Source: Chrysophaeum taylorii (taxonomy: Eukaryota; Sar; Pelagophyceae; Pelagomonadales; Pelagomonadaceae). Taken from it: a DNA stretch of 64,000 nt. The notes under the pieces were generated by a model, which worked only from the letters and a program-made list of their open reading frames with translations, was not told where the DNA came from and searched no databases. The stretch is from assembly GCA_029834535.1 (NCBI GenBank), contig JAQMWT010000413.1, forward strand, positions 1 through 64,000, given 5' to 3'. Made by a program: the position numbers and the translations under genes. The stretch's first letter is position 1; each line of letters begins with the position of its first letter. Positions 1 through 9,920 of this stretch are shown here, piece by piece.

Positions 1-906
1 GCGAACATCGAACTTGAGTTCGGTGTCTAAGGCAGTGGAAGGCGGTGCGTCGTCATCCTGGTGCACAGCAGGGTCACTTGGAGGTGCATCCTCATTATCA
101 CGAGTAGCGAGAGTATCTTCGTAGGACGACGATATATAGTTTAACGACATTTCGGTCAAGCAGTTGCTGGAAATAGACATCATAAAAGATTGTGCCAAAG
201 ACAAGGTATCTGTGCTGCACGTGGTGGAGGCTTGGTCAACGGTCATGAAATTGGATACATAGGATTTCTTCGTCACGGCAGCAGTATGTTGGAAGGTAGG
301 GTCCAACATAAGGGATTTAATATCGGCGACGATGAGCGAAAGGTGCTTGTACAGAGTGCTGTACGTACCGGCAGGCAGAGCATTGCTGAGCATGTCACAG
401 CAAAGGTCATGGCGTAGAGACAAGAGGAAAGATTCCTGTTGTTTGGTGTGGTTGTTAGCACGAATCAACTCCGGTCGAGTGGGGTAGCGTAATTTCCCGT
501 TGCGAGGGTCGAGTAAAATAATATTGGCATACCCTCGGACGGTTGGCAATGGAGCAAGCATTGAGTGGATTTTAGAGCCGAGTTTGCGGTCACTTCCACG
601 AAGGTACCCTATATAGCGACTATGAGATAGGTGATGATCTTCCAGAGCAAAAAGAGAATCCTTGTAATCGAAAGAGTTGTCGGTGGCCTTGTAGGTAAGG
701 CAGCCAGGCATCACGAGAGCGCATCTGGACACGAGGTTTTGTATGGCGGTGCCATAGGTGGTAGCGGAGCCAACTTGGGGAAGGGCTTGGACTATCCACA
801 AGTAACCCATAAACGGCTCCAGATATATGGACCTGTCCCGGTCGCGGGGGATGTCGGAAGCAGTGAACGTATACGTGCTCCCAAAGGCGTAGATGGAATT
901 TTTTTT
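1..906 (-). pseudogene. C-terminal continuation of the element polyprotein (second frame)
   Basis: An open minus-strand frame runs from about 906 off the left edge, about 300 codons. It contains recognisable but unassigned segments such as KLGSKIHSMLAPLPTVRGYA and LDPRNGKLRYPTRPELIRAN, and ends in an acidic stretch near the edge. It is continuous in sense with the frame at 1901-792 if one base is added or removed in the A8 run (T8 on the plus strand, 899-906). I do not recognise the protein family. Confidence 0.4.
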
Positions 907-1901
907 GTGGTGGCGTTCTCTATGGTGAGGTTGCCGTCGGAATGGTGGCCACCAGTTAAGAAGTAGGAGTTGTGTGATGTTGATGAGGTTGTAAGTAATA
1001 ACCTGTGTGACGGTTGGTTAGTTTCGAAAACGGTTATGTAATAGGACACAGGAGTGGGTGAGTTAGTATGTAAGCTTGCAAACACGTTATAGAGGATTGT
1101 AAAAATCTTGACGTGTATAGGATGTGTTGCATTGGGTAATGGCTCCATAGAGGAGCGTTTAAAGCACAACGGATGGTAAGTACACTCGGATTGAACAGAG
1201 TGAGTACGTTGCTCGTGAGCCTGTTGTGAGTGAAGGCGAAGTAGTAACATATTGAGGGATTCAAGGTCAGCCATAGTAAGCTGAACAGAACCTGTGCGAG
1301 AGTAAGGTGCAAACGTTTTAGGAACGGGCATGTTTGGAGGATCGGGGAACACCCGGATCCAGTCTTTGGATATGTGGTTAGGTAGCCAAAGGCGCTTGGG
1401 AATAGCGTGTAGATCATCCACGATCTTTAGGAAGGGGCGTGGATGGAGGATGGGCCACGATGATAGTTTAATTGGTCCAGTAGAATATCTGCGTGCGATG
1501 CATATCCACCTTTCTCTAGATTGGTAGTCGCCACATAGGTAGGTCGGGAACCTATCAACAACATCGACACAGTAATCAAGGGTAGTATAGATAAGGTTAG
1601 CCACGGTGATGTGGTCTTGATGACAGTACTTATGCGGAGGCGTCATCTCAGCCAGTAGTACCAAGGGCTGGAGTAGCTTGATGACAGACAGCATGCTGTC
1701 GAAAAGAGAATCGTCCAGCAGGCTGTGTAAGTCTTCTGACTTTTGTTGTTTTAGTAATTTCCTGTTTGTGCAGGGAGGAGTGATCTCAATTATATCACAA
1801 TAGAATGTGCGCCTTTCCTCTGGTGAGATTAGGTGAAGATGGTTAATAAAGGCGGGGAGAGATTCAAATAATAGTACAGTAGCAAAACGGTGGCGTAACA
1901 T
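792..1901 (-). pseudogene. Element polyprotein segment, unrecognised
   Basis: This 369-codon minus-strand frame is in the same phase as 2147-1935, from which it is separated by an in-frame TAA. Its C-terminal codons after the A8 homopolymer (899-906) read poorly, while another frame continues in good protein-like composition, so the frame was probably shifted by a single-base indel. No RT, RNase H or integrase motif can be seen. It lies downstream of the protease-like segment, as expected for a pol-type region, but its function is unknown. Confidence 0.4.
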
Positions 1902-1934
1902 ACGAACAAGCGTATCATCAGACTCAACAACAAC

Positions 1935-2391
1935 TTATACATTGATATTTAAGCCTAAGTCATTAGTGGCTTGAGACAGGAACGCCGGAGTTGACAAACC
2001 AGAACAAAGTAACATGACAGAGGGTTTGCGGAGATTGGACTCTTGTGAGAGAAAACTGGCCGTGAGAGTAGTCAACTTAATGGCTGCGTATTTTGCTGAA
2101 CAAATTTGTTCTGTTTCCGAAGATTGAGAACCAAAGGGCGAATCCACGGCCGATCTGGTAAAACTCGTTGGAGTAAGTAATTGTAGTATGCCAGTAGCTC
2201 CCTGTTTTCATGGTATCGCTTGAGGGGAAATGCAAGGGAGCGAAGTTCCAGCCGCTTGTCGCGCGCGATGTTGTAAGTGATACAAGAGAGAGCGGGTAAA
2301 TTAGCTGCGACATAGTGGATGGGTATAGTACATCGTTGTCTATGCGGCTCGTGACAGCGCTGAGCTTTGGCTCAGCTCGATCGTTGAACAC
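1935..2391 (-). pseudogene. Element polyprotein segment with frame change
   Basis: Two overlapping minus-strand frames cover this interval (2391-2077 and 2147-1935). The first is in phase with the protease-like frame upstream, separated from it by one TAG. The second is in phase with the 1901-792 frame. A single frameshift within 2077-2147 would connect them. No domain is recognised. Confidence 0.35.
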
Positions 2392-2412
2392 GGTGGTAAG
2401 ATTGGTCTGGTT

Positions 2413-2859
2413 CTACTCGAGCATGGTCAGGATAGCGAGATGTCGGTCATGCACTGGTTGAAGACATAAAGCGAAGTCGATCTTAACATAGCCAACTTGT
2501 GGATGATCTGGTAGGGGAATAACGATGTTGCGTGTTAACATCATGTGTGATGCCCGTTGTTGTCCTGTTGCCGTCTGAATAACAATCGGAGCGTATTTGG
2601 AGTCCAATGGAATTATATGATTGGGTATTGCGAAATCGTAGGTGGACATCAATGAGATGGTAGCACAAGAGTCAAAATATAGAAAAGAGCAATGTGGAGG
2701 GACACTGTTTACCTTCATGTAGTTGGTGAGGAAGGCGTTTTCCGAATGTGGGCAAGTAGTGGAGAGGCTGGCTGTAAAGAAGTTCTTCAGCAATAACAGA
2801 TTCGTTGGAATAATGATCGGTTGAACAGGTGGTGATGGTTCGTCAGCCTCATCAGCCAT
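2413..2859 (-). CDS. Retropepsin-like segment (DSCA variant)
   Basis: A 148-codon frame contains FLYFDSCATISLMSTYDF, which resembles the D-S/T-G-A active-site loop of retroviral-type aspartic proteases, but with Cys where Gly is normal. It lies in the -1 frame relative to the upstream gag-like frame and stays open upstream of its first ATG through the overlap, so it could be reached by -1 frameshifting. I see no canonical slippery heptamer. It ends at a TAG, after which the same frame continues open. The assignment rests on one motif and on position. Catalytic activity is doubtful given the missing Gly. Confidence 0.4.
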   Translation of the reverse strand: MADEADEPSPPVQPIIIPTNLLLLKNFFTASLSTTCPHSENAFLTNYMKVNSVPPHCSFLYFDSCATISLMSTYDFAIPNHIIPLDSKYAPIVIQTATGQQRASHMMLTRNIVIPLPDHPQVGYVKIDFALCLQPVHDRHLAILTMLE

Positions 2860-4934
2860 GCCGTGCTTTTCGTCAAATGACGATAGAGAAGTATGATCGG
2901 CATCCCTTTGGTTTCGGCTTGTGATGGTAGGTTGAGGGCAGATTGGACCTGTGAAGATAGCGAGGACAATAATGCTGGTGGTAAAGCCGAGATGGCGGAA
3001 GCGGTAAAGAGGTTAGACACAGTATTGGAAGGATTACCCTGTGTGTTTGTAGTAGGAGGAGTTGTTGTTGGGGTGGGAGCAGTAACGACAGTATGGTGTT
3101 GTGGCTCCACGTAGTTTAACGACTTTTCGGTCGAGGATAGATGAACGTCTACATCATAAATGATGTCTTCTGCAAACATGAGCTGTTCGTTTAGACGAAG
3201 TAAACTGCTGTTGTCCTCAGTAGATGTCGTTGACAGGATATCGGCTGATTGTAGCAAAGTCTCAAACAACTTGTTGATATTGTGTTGTAGCTGAGCCGTG
3301 GTATCATTATCTGTCACATGCTTCGTGAGTTCGCTACACTGTTCTCGCAGGGTGTTTAAGGTGTGGTTTGTTCGATCTAATAATTTCATGTTAGACCGAG
3401 AGGACCTGTCAAAAGTGCGGGGGTAAATTGGACGGTCATGGGACTGTCCGGCAGTTTTCTTGGTGACGTAAGAATCACCAGGACGATAATACGATAAATC
3501 GCTGCGAGAGAAAGGCTGGCGAGCATCATTAGAGTTGCGCAAGCGTCTAGCATTAAACGTGGAAGATGTACCAGGTTGGGACGAAGTGATGAAGGCGAGT
3601 GTGTTAGCAGTTTGAGTCAGACTTTTGTCTGATGAGTCCAAAGTGTTTGTAAGTAGCAACTTTGGCTTTGGTTGAGATGATAAACCTTCGACATAGGGTT
3701 GCCAAGAAACAGGGCGTTCTAAGCGTCTTTTGTTCGACCCATTTGATACGACATTGTAAAGGTCTAATGCGTATTCTAAAATGTAGCTTGGGTTGGTAGG
3801 GTGACACAATCGTTCAGCTTCTGGCACAGGTCGAGATGAAGATCGGGTTTCGTACATATAACACCAATCTACCCAACCACGATCGTAACGGTTGTTGCTG
3901 GTATTATCGGCATAATGCCGATGTATCTCTTCATAGATTTTTCTGCAAAGAGTGCCAAAGTCGAATTGAAGGTCAGTCTCTTCCTGGTTAAGTTGGTAAG
4001 AGATTTGCCTAAATGCTAGGACAGCTTCGATAAATACATGGACATACCAGTTAGGATTATAAACAACAGAGTTAAATTGCTGTTTCAAATAAGACACATC
4101 AGTAGTCGTAACAGACTCGTAGTGACTAAAGGCGATGAGCATAATAGCTCGAGCCTTGTTGGGTAAATAGCTTTTGTTGTATATCTCATTGATGGCGGGC
4201 CAGGCCGCAAGTGCCGGTTTTCCAACACTTTCAAGATTGAAGTAAGTATGCAAGAATGTAGCGTACGTGTTCTGGTAAGTGTGCCAGTCAGCTGCAGTTA
4301 ACGAAAACATGGTAACCGGGGCACGAACACGAGTGTCGAAAGCTAGTGCCTTCGGGTGCGCGCGATTTAAGATTCGTTCCTCTTCTAAGAAACGAGCATT
4401 GATTTCAGGACGTAATGCCTTGACTTCATAGTCGTAACAGACAGTAGTTAGCTGAGCTACTTCTGCATCAGGTAAGTGGGGGAAAGCTTCGTTGGTGAAA
4501 TGCCATTCCTGATACTCAGGGGGTAATTCATCAACAGCTAAACGGAGATCAGCAGCCCTATCGGTCTTCCATTCCAGGAAAACGCGATCGAGAATTTGAT
4601 TCCGGAGGATTTCGTAGTCCTTGCATGACCGAGTATATGCTTCATACGAGTCGTACTCGAGGAAAGCATCGGCATGACTGGACCGTAGTAATTGCTTGAT
4701 ATGCTTGATTTGCAAGGATACCTTGCGGTTCTGAAGCTGAAAGCGGTTGCCCTCATTAAGAAACTCAACTACAGGAGCTTCGAGCTTCAATATATCCGCA
4801 CCTGTGATCGCCTTAGGTGCGGCTCGTGCTGCGTGTTCTGCCATAGCAGTTGACGGGGAACCTGTGGGTTCAGTCACGCAGTTGACACTGTCTAGACATT
4901 CTAAGGGGGTCTGTCTATCGGTGTCTATGTACAC
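2787..4934 (-). CDS. Gag-like protein of the left-edge element
   Basis: A 715-codon open frame on the minus strand begins with ATG near 4934; a second good start (MAEHAARAAPKAITG) lies about 30 codons in. The N-terminal half is helical and charged, with the motif LEAPVVEFLNEGNRFQLQN. The middle is Arg/Ser-rich. Near residues 500-610 there is a Leu/Glu/Asn-rich stretch that could form coiled coil. A Pro/Thr-rich linker precedes the overlap with the protease-like frame. No CCHC zinc knuckle was found. The size, the position before a protease-like frame and the lack of a cellular homologue that I recognise suggest a Gag-type structural protein. This is an inference. Confidence 0.45.
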   Translation of the reverse strand: MYIDTDRQTPLECLDSVNCVTEPTGSPSTAMAEHAARAAPKAITGADILKLEAPVVEFLNEGNRFQLQNRKVSLQIKHIKQLLRSSHADAFLEYDSYEAYTRSCKDYEILRNQILDRVFLEWKTDRAADLRLAVDELPPEYQEWHFTNEAFPHLPDAEVAQLTTVCYDYEVKALRPEINARFLEEERILNRAHPKALAFDTRVRAPVTMFSLTAADWHTYQNTYATFLHTYFNLESVGKPALAAWPAINEIYNKSYLPNKARAIMLIAFSHYESVTTTDVSYLKQQFNSVVYNPNWYVHVFIEAVLAFRQISYQLNQEETDLQFDFGTLCRKIYEEIHRHYADNTSNNRYDRGWVDWCYMYETRSSSRPVPEAERLCHPTNPSYILEYALDLYNVVSNGSNKRRLERPVSWQPYVEGLSSQPKPKLLLTNTLDSSDKSLTQTANTLAFITSSQPGTSSTFNARRLRNSNDARQPFSRSDLSYYRPGDSYVTKKTAGQSHDRPIYPRTFDRSSRSNMKLLDRTNHTLNTLREQCSELTKHVTDNDTTAQLQHNINKLFETLLQSADILSTTSTEDNSSLLRLNEQLMFAEDIIYDVDVHLSSTEKSLNYVEPQHHTVVTAPTPTTTPPTTNTQGNPSNTVSNLFTASAISALPPALLSSLSSQVQSALNLPSQAETKGMPIILLYRHLTKSTAWLMRLTNHHHLFNRSLFQRICYC

Positions 4935-5500
4935 TCATCGATTTTTTCGATGGAAAATGTGTCTATATGACGACTGTGCAAGCTGTGAGTCCAGAGTAGT
5001 GTCGCTAAGCGTAGTCACTCAGGCAGCTGGTTAGTTTTGGTGCTCTCAAGGAGCTTGTTAAGCATTGCCATGTAATGTACGAGTGGACGTACCCAAAATA
5101 TTCCATAACATGTGTGCAAGAGTACAGGTTAGCCAATTACACACACATCAACATTGACATGACAATACGATGCTATGAACAGGTGCACACAAGGTTACAC
5201 GATCACGTGTGCTTAAAAGATATTATATACAGCCCAATGGTAATAGCGATATATTGACGAGCGTGTCACATGTCGAGGCCGAGCTGGCGCGGTAACAGCC
5301 CAATACCCATAGGTTACGTGCATGTTGACACATGGTTTCTCAGGGACCCGCCTGGGCCCATAACCTGCAGAGCATTTAGCAAGCAGTGGTAAGTCACCTG
5401 GGAAACCATCCCGTCTCATCGTGAACGTCTGGAAGGTTAATTCGGGGAATGAAAGGTTATGTTCCCTATATCCTCAGAACACGACAGGCGGCATCTAGAA
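4935..5500. other. No gene recognised (possible 5' region of the left-edge element)
   Basis: About 560 bp without a supported coding frame. It lies immediately 5' of the gag-like frame, so it may contain that element's leader or LTR, but no direct partner repeat is visible in the window and I cannot set any boundary. Confidence 0.3.
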
Positions 5501-6339
5501 CTACACGAGAAAGGTTAAGTGTATAGTGCTACATACCTCGGGACGCGCTAGACCATGATGATGAGCGTAGGCACAAATCAGAGGACTATTTGATTGTGTA
5601 GAAAGGAAGAAGAAAGGCAAGGAAGAGATCACGTTCTCAACGGACGGATAAGGGTTAGAGGCAGCAGATTTCTCTGCAATAAGATTGGCACGGTGCGTAT
5701 CACACCTGTCAGTGACTTCGGTGACTCTAGCTTGCTTCGACACGACTTGCGACGGAGCCGTCCCAGTCTTCGGCAACAACGAAGGCGCGGACGATGTCGC
5801 TGTCGAGGCGCGAAGGTCGTGGACAGCGGCGGGCCGCTTATTCGTGGCCCACACACACCCCGAGATATTCTTAGCTGACGACTTGCTCGCGAGCGTGCAC
5901 TTAACGCCATCGGGTGTGTGATTGCAATCAAGGACGATGTGCTCAGCCCATTGAGTTGGCCTGAACTTCTTGCCCGTGCGTGCGTGCGTTCTACATTCGA
6001 ACGTGCCGTCGCCCTTAGGCGTTGTGATCACGTAGTCCCTCACCGAACTCCTGGGCCGCTCCCCCTTGAACATGGTCACCACAACGGTCACCAGCGTGTG
6101 CAACTTCAACAGGAGGCAGCGAGCGTGCGGCACAGGAGAGAAATGGAAGAGAAAATGCTCGCTGACCACAGACGGACGTCCTGCAACGTTTTCTAAGCGT
6201 TTCGGTGTCAACCGGACGCGAGAAGATGTTTAAACCGGTAAAATCCAAGTTAAATCCGGTTTTAAACCGGTTTAAAACATGTACTAAAGTACTAAAACTA
6301 AACCCTGACCTTTGATACCGGTATATTAGGTTCGGTAGG
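5501..6339 (-). mobile_element. hAT-type element copy 1 (N-terminal transposase fragment)
   Basis: From about 5675 to 6339 this matches the second copy at about 13218-13885, with scattered substitutions. The shared minus-strand frame starts at the ATG of MFKG and carries a BED-like zinc-finger region followed by a Ser/Ala-rich linker. Compared with copy 2, the segment holding the first two zinc-ligand cysteines is missing (FECRTHARTG instead of FEWRCAARGCMHARSG), so the finger is probably dead. Downstream of the linker the similarity to copy 2 stops, and a different ~75-bp segment (about 5600-5675) follows that recurs at 6463-6540. The copy is rearranged and non-functional. Confidence 0.6.
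5600..5675. repeat. Short dispersed repeat, copy 1
   Basis: About 75 bp here (aaggaagagatcacgttctc onward) is repeated with minor differences at 6463-6540. On the minus strand both encode a related peptide ending PSVENxISSLP. The repeat lies on both sides of the LINE tail at 6340-6383. Confidence 0.6.
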
Positions 6340-6383
6340 GCTCCCATGCTCGGGAGAGGTCTGAAGTTAGTTAGTTAGTTAGT
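6340..6383 (+). mobile_element. LINE 3' end with (TTAG)n tail, very short copy
   Basis: The sequence ggctcccatgctcgggagag followed by gtctgaag and a TTAG array matches the 3' ends of the LINE copies at 10779-11227 (reverse orientation) and 59995-60103. It directly abuts the end of hAT copy 1, so it either inserted there or was truncated at that point. Confidence 0.6.
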
Positions 6384-6462
6384 AGCACTGGTGCATGAAG
6401 TCCCACGAATCAGGGTAAGGCTCAGGTAGGCGCGCGAGCCAAACATTGATCCTCCAAGCCGT

Positions 6463-6545
6463 AAGGAAGGACAAGGGTAGGGAAGAGATCGCGTTCTCAA
6501 CGGACGGAATAAGGGTAGGAGTTAGCAGATTTCTCTGCATTACGA
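6463..6545. repeat. Short dispersed repeat, copy 2
   Basis: This segment matches 5600-5675 over about 75 bp, including the shared core gcgttctcaacggacgga and gcagatttctctgca. Origin unknown. Confidence 0.6.
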
Positions 6546-6565
6546 ACACAGTTTTCACCACCAGG

Positions 6566-6571
<6 letters not shown>

Positions 6572-6636
<65 letters not shown>
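6572..6636. repeat. (CT)n microsatellite
   Basis: About 65 bp of uninterrupted CT dinucleotides. It creates artificial Arg-Glu or Ser-Leu open frames on both strands that should not be read as genes. Confidence 0.95.
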
Positions 6637-6641
<5 letters not shown>

Positions 6642-6808
6642 TTTCTCTCGAAGGTTGTGGGATCCCAAGCGCTTCCTGGTGGAGACCACACCGAGACAGA
6701 AAAAAGACGATTGAACGTCGCGCCTCCAGGACAACGCATATCCGATACGACGTCCGAGCGGCAACTCGCCAAGCCTCTATTTCGAGATCCGGCACCTCAA
6801 TCATCAAC

Positions 6809-7667
6809 ATGCCAACGAAAACCGCCGCAAGTCAAGATGAGGACGACTACGAGTCTCCTCCGTAGAAGCGACGCACGACGGCCTCTAACGCCTCAAAGAC
6901 TAGTCGCCTCGAAACAAGCATAAACGAGGAACTCAAGACCATCAAGGAGAACATGGTCACGAAAAGTTGAACTAAAACATCAACGACAAAAAGGTCACTG
7001 AAGATGGAATCAAGATCATCAAGGATGATATTGCACCCTCATATCATCATTCACAACGGCATTCGAGGACCTGCGAGCTGACCTCGACAACAAACTCACG
7101 ATCAAGATGGATGAGCAAAACTCCAAGATGGACGAGCTCCGAGCTGATTTTAGTGAACACAACGCCAGGTAAGACGAGTTATTCGCCGGTGTATGCGAGC
7201 AAAGCTCCAAGAACGACAAGCTCCGCGCCGATGTTAGTGAGCAAAACTCAAAACTTCCAGCTAACCTCAACAAACAACTCGATGATGATAAGCTGCACCA
7301 GAAGTGTTATCAGAGCAACAAAAGTATGTGGACGAGCAATTCCGCACTCATAAATGATATGAGTGCGGACAAACACTGAAAGACGCGCAATCCATCCGCG
7401 CTGATTTATGATCGAAGCCTGCTCTGAGCAGCAATCAGTCCGTGTTCAACAACAAATAAAAGAAGCAAGTGCTGATTCTAATAACGCCAGTGTTGTCGCC
7501 ATGCTCAACAGATCGGTGACCTTACTCCTAAGGACCCGCCATTTCCAAAAAGAGGCGGTTGATTGACGCCGCTCCGTCGTCTACCAACTATGTCGCACCC
7601 GAAGAAGTCAAATACGAAGAGCGACCGATGAGGCCTCCACGAGATTTCCGACCTCTGAGAGGTTAAC
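6809..7667 (+). pseudogene. Decayed coiled-coil protein gene (gag/ORF1-like)
   Basis: A plus-strand reading begins with ATG at 6809 and can be followed to 7667 across several in-frame stops and frame breaks. The N-terminus is acidic (DEDDYESPP). Then come Lys/Glu-rich heptads (INEELKTIKENMVTK) and three related units of roughly 20-26 residues with the core EQNSKMDELRAD. A basic C-terminal part (KRRLIDAAPSSTNYVAPEE onward) ends at TAA near 7667. The heptad repeats predict a coiled coil. Such a design is common in Gag or LINE ORF1 proteins, but no diagnostic domain remains. At least four lesions are present, so it is not functional. Confidence 0.5.
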
Positions 7668-7894
7668 GCCGAGGAAGTTCAGAGTAATGGAGTCCTCGTC
7701 GGGCTCGCGCGGCGACCACGCCCCCTTTTACCCGACACGATCGACAAGGTACATAGGGCGCGTCGACGAGGATGTAGCTCGGTTGTGGCGTCTTGGGCAC
7801 GCAAGCTGCCGTGGGGCGCAAAACGCCGGCGTCGTTCAGTCGCAACATCACCCTCGACGAGATCGGAGTACAAGGCACCGAGGAGACCGGTTCA

Positions 7895-7965
7895 CTATTA
7901 TTACGAGGAGACCTGTTTATAACTATTATGGAGGAGGAGACCTGTTTATTACTATTATGGAGACG
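7895..7965. repeat. Tandem duplication of about 30 bp
   Basis: The unit gaggagacctgtttat plus a following actattatgg stretch occurs twice in direct succession. It lies just beyond the 3' end of the SDR gene and overlaps no convincing coding frame. Confidence 0.6.
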
Positions 7966-8076
7966 AAGGCCCCCACAAAAAAAAAGTTATAAAAGCCCCC
8001 CGGTGCGGCGCGATATTCGGATTGATCTCGATCTTGTTCTTTCGACCCCGGCGCACCGACTCGAAAAAAATAAGTC

Positions 8077-9105
8077 TCACAGGGGATCCGAGAGGGCTGA
8101 GCCGCAGAGGCTCTCGCACTTGCGCCAGAGTTGGGAGGCGATCGCACGCTCGTTCGAGGGGAGGCGGCAATAGGTGATGTTCGCGCCGCCCGAAAAGGGA
8201 CCGAACCACTCGAAGGCCGAGGGGAACAAGGAGGGCTGCCAGTAGGGAGCGAAGTAGAGGGCGTCGGTGGCAGGGGGGAGGGCGCAGGTGGCGGCGTGGA
8301 CCGAAGTGGCCGCACCTTGGTCGGGCGTGAGGAAGATGGAACGCGCGACGAGATCAAAAAGGGGCCTTGCGAAGGCCGGGGTGTAGCGCCAGATTTCGGT
8401 CGAGACGGCGCCTGGATTGGCGGCTACCGCGGGGATCCTGTCGTCGAAGAGACCGCCACCGCGGTCGAGGTCCCTCGCAAGCAATATCATGGCCAGCTTT
8501 GATTCCGAGTAGTCCGCGCGGTCCTCGAAGACGGCCTGGATGTCGGCGACGTGGTGCATGACGGATCCGAGGCAGACAACGCGTCGCACGACGGTGGTTC
8601 GGGCGAGGAGCTTAAGAAGTAACCATTGCGCGAGGAAGTTGACGCCAAACACGGTCGAGCAGTCGGCGTCGGGGTGTCGCAGCGTCGGGACGTTGGCGTT
8701 GGTGCCGGCGTTGAGCAGCAGCACGTCGATGGGGGACCCGCCCAGGGCGCGCGCCGCGGCTCTCACGCTCTCGAACGACAACAAGTCGACCCGAAGGATA
8801 GCAGCGGTTCCGCTGGCGGCCTCGATCTCCGCTCGCACGGCCTCGGCCTTGGAGGGGTTGCGGCACGCAAGCACAACTTCAGCGCCCTGCTTGGCGAGCC
8901 GCAGGGCGGCGTGCTTCCCAACGCCAGCGTTGGCGCCGGTGATGACGATGCGCTTCCCGCGCAGGTTCGTCGAAAGTGGCGCGCGGGGGGACGGCAACCA
9001 CGGCTCGAGCATCGCTGCCACGGCGCACGCCACCAGAATCGGCGTCATCAGCGCCGTGCGGCCCCAGTGCCCAGCGATCACTACCAAGTGTCGGATGATG
9101 AGCAT
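8077..9105 (-). CDS. Short-chain dehydrogenase/reductase, membrane-anchored
   Basis: This 342-residue protein starts at the ATG at 9103-9105. It has an N-terminal hydrophobic segment (residues ~17-35), then a classical SDR fold. The cofactor-binding TGANAGVG is at 56-63, NAG at 132-134, the catalytic Ser near 181 and YSESK at 199-203. The order and spacing match retinol-dehydrogenase/WWOX-like SDRs, which reduce or oxidise lipids or retinoid-like alcohols with NAD(P)H. The actual substrate cannot be read from sequence. The length is slightly above the ~300 typical, owing to the N-terminal anchor. It is intronless and lies among transposon debris but shows no lesion. Its upstream region holds a perfect inverted repeat around an E-box. 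Confidence 0.85.
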   Translation of the reverse strand: MLIIRHLVVIAGHWGRTALMTPILVACAVAAMLEPWLPSPRAPLSTNLRGKRIVITGANAGVGKHAALRLAKQGAEVVLACRNPSKAEAVRAEIEAASGTAAILRVDLLSFESVRAAARALGGSPIDVLLLNAGTNANVPTLRHPDADCSTVFGVNFLAQWLLLKLLARTTVVRRVVCLGSVMHHVADIQAVFEDRADYSESKLAMILLARDLDRGGGLFDDRIPAVAANPGAVSTEIWRYTPAFARPLFDLVARSIFLTPDQGAATSVHAATCALPPATDALYFAPYWQPSLFPSAFEWFGPFSGGANITYCRLPSNERAIASQLWRKCESLCGSALSDPL

Positions 9106-9144
9106 CTGCGTTTGGTGTGATGAACTCGTCTGAGTGAACACGAC

Positions 9145-9176
9145 TTCACTTCACCACGTGGCAATAGTGAAGTGAA
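9145..9176. promoter_or_regulatory. Inverted repeat TTCACTTCAC with central CACGTG
   Basis: Perfect 10-bp arms (9145-9154 and 9167-9176) are separated by 12 bp that begin with the palindrome CACGTG (9155-9160), a G-box/E-box core. It lies 40-71 bp upstream of the SDR start codon, a suitable place for a bHLH or bZIP operator. A regulatory role is inferred only from position and symmetry. Confidence 0.4.
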
Positions 9177-9369
9177 CGCTTCATTTTCATTGTAATCATT
9201 GCCCCGCGCCGCGCCCCGGTGCTCTCGGGTTCGATCGCGTTTTGAGGCGAAGGAGGTGCCAAGGGCTGTGGATGGTATTATGTTTTTCTCGCCTTATTAT
9301 TTTTTCTCGATGTGAGCGGCATCGGTATCTTCATCTTCTTCTTTCTCATCACCCTCCTTCTCCGAGGAG

Positions 9370-9920
9370 TCAGTCTTCGGGGATGGTGCACTCGGCTTTT
9401 GAGAATTCACATTTGCGGTCGCCGTTCTTGTTCCGGGCCGCCGCAATGAGATTCTTGTTCATGCGCAGTAGGGCAACCTTGTCTGTTTCGCCCTCGCCGA
9501 GAATGCCATCAGGGCAGAGTGCTTTGGCATGGCCCGGAAGTAGCTGGTAATCTGCGATACATCCTTCGAGGCTTCCACAACGCCCACGTCCGCCATTACG
9601 CCCTCCATTTCTTCGTCTGTCTTCTATTTATTGGTGAGCTGTTGGCGAACCAGCTTGTTCCCGTTATGCGCAGCCTTGGTTGTCAGCTAAATGCCTATCT
9701 TGGACTCTCTCGTAGTCTTTGCACAGGCGCTCCTAGCACAGGAGGATACGCACGCGCGTCGCCTTCCACTGGTCAGCGCGTTGGGATGATTTTCCACCAG
9801 ACGGCGCACGCTGTCCCACACCTTGGCAACATGGTCCTTGGACCTGGATGCTCGCCCAGTTTCCCCGACATGCTCCTGCGTGTTCTGTCTATTCGCCGCC
9901 TTCGACTCATGGCAAAGTGA
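9370..9920 (-). pseudogene. Decayed coding sequence, unrecognised
   Basis: On the minus strand, protein-like stretches appear in changing frames: KDHVAKVWDSVRRLVENHP, then KTDEEMEGVMADVGVVEASK, then EGETDKVALLRMNKNLIAAA and CEFSKAECTIPED followed by a stop. They are separated by stop codons and at least one frameshift. The composition is that of a real former gene, but I cannot name the family. Confidence 0.35.

Larger units (their letters stand above)
1..4934 (-). mobile_element. Unclassified retroelement-like block, broken, continues beyond the left edge
   Basis: Read on the minus strand, this block has a long first frame (4934-2787), an overlapping second frame with a protease-like motif (2859-2413), then further frames down to base 1. 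Gag-like then protease-like order suggests an LTR retroelement polyprotein. No reverse transcriptase or integrase motif is visible in the window, so those parts would lie left of base 1. The later frames are separated by an in-frame TAG (2413-2415), a frame change near 2077-2147, an in-frame TAA near 1926 and a one-base shift at a T8 run (899-906). These look like decay or unpolished homopolymers. No LTR could be fixed. The class is inferred, not proven. Confidence 0.45.

Noticed and set aside
1926-2415. In-frame TAA/TAG codons as evidence for stop-codon reassignment
   Set aside because: They occur only in mobile elements and broken genes. Clean genes end with TAA, TAG and TGA at expected positions, so the standard code applies.
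6364-6383. TTAG arrays as telomeric repeats (also 10779-10800 and 60086-60103)
   Set aside because: They are short, interstitial and always follow the same LINE 3' UTR. The TSD at 59985/60104 shows them to be the LINE tail.
6379-6810. Minus-strand ORF with a long Arg-Glu repeat
   Set aside because: Created by the (CT)n microsatellite at 6572-6636.
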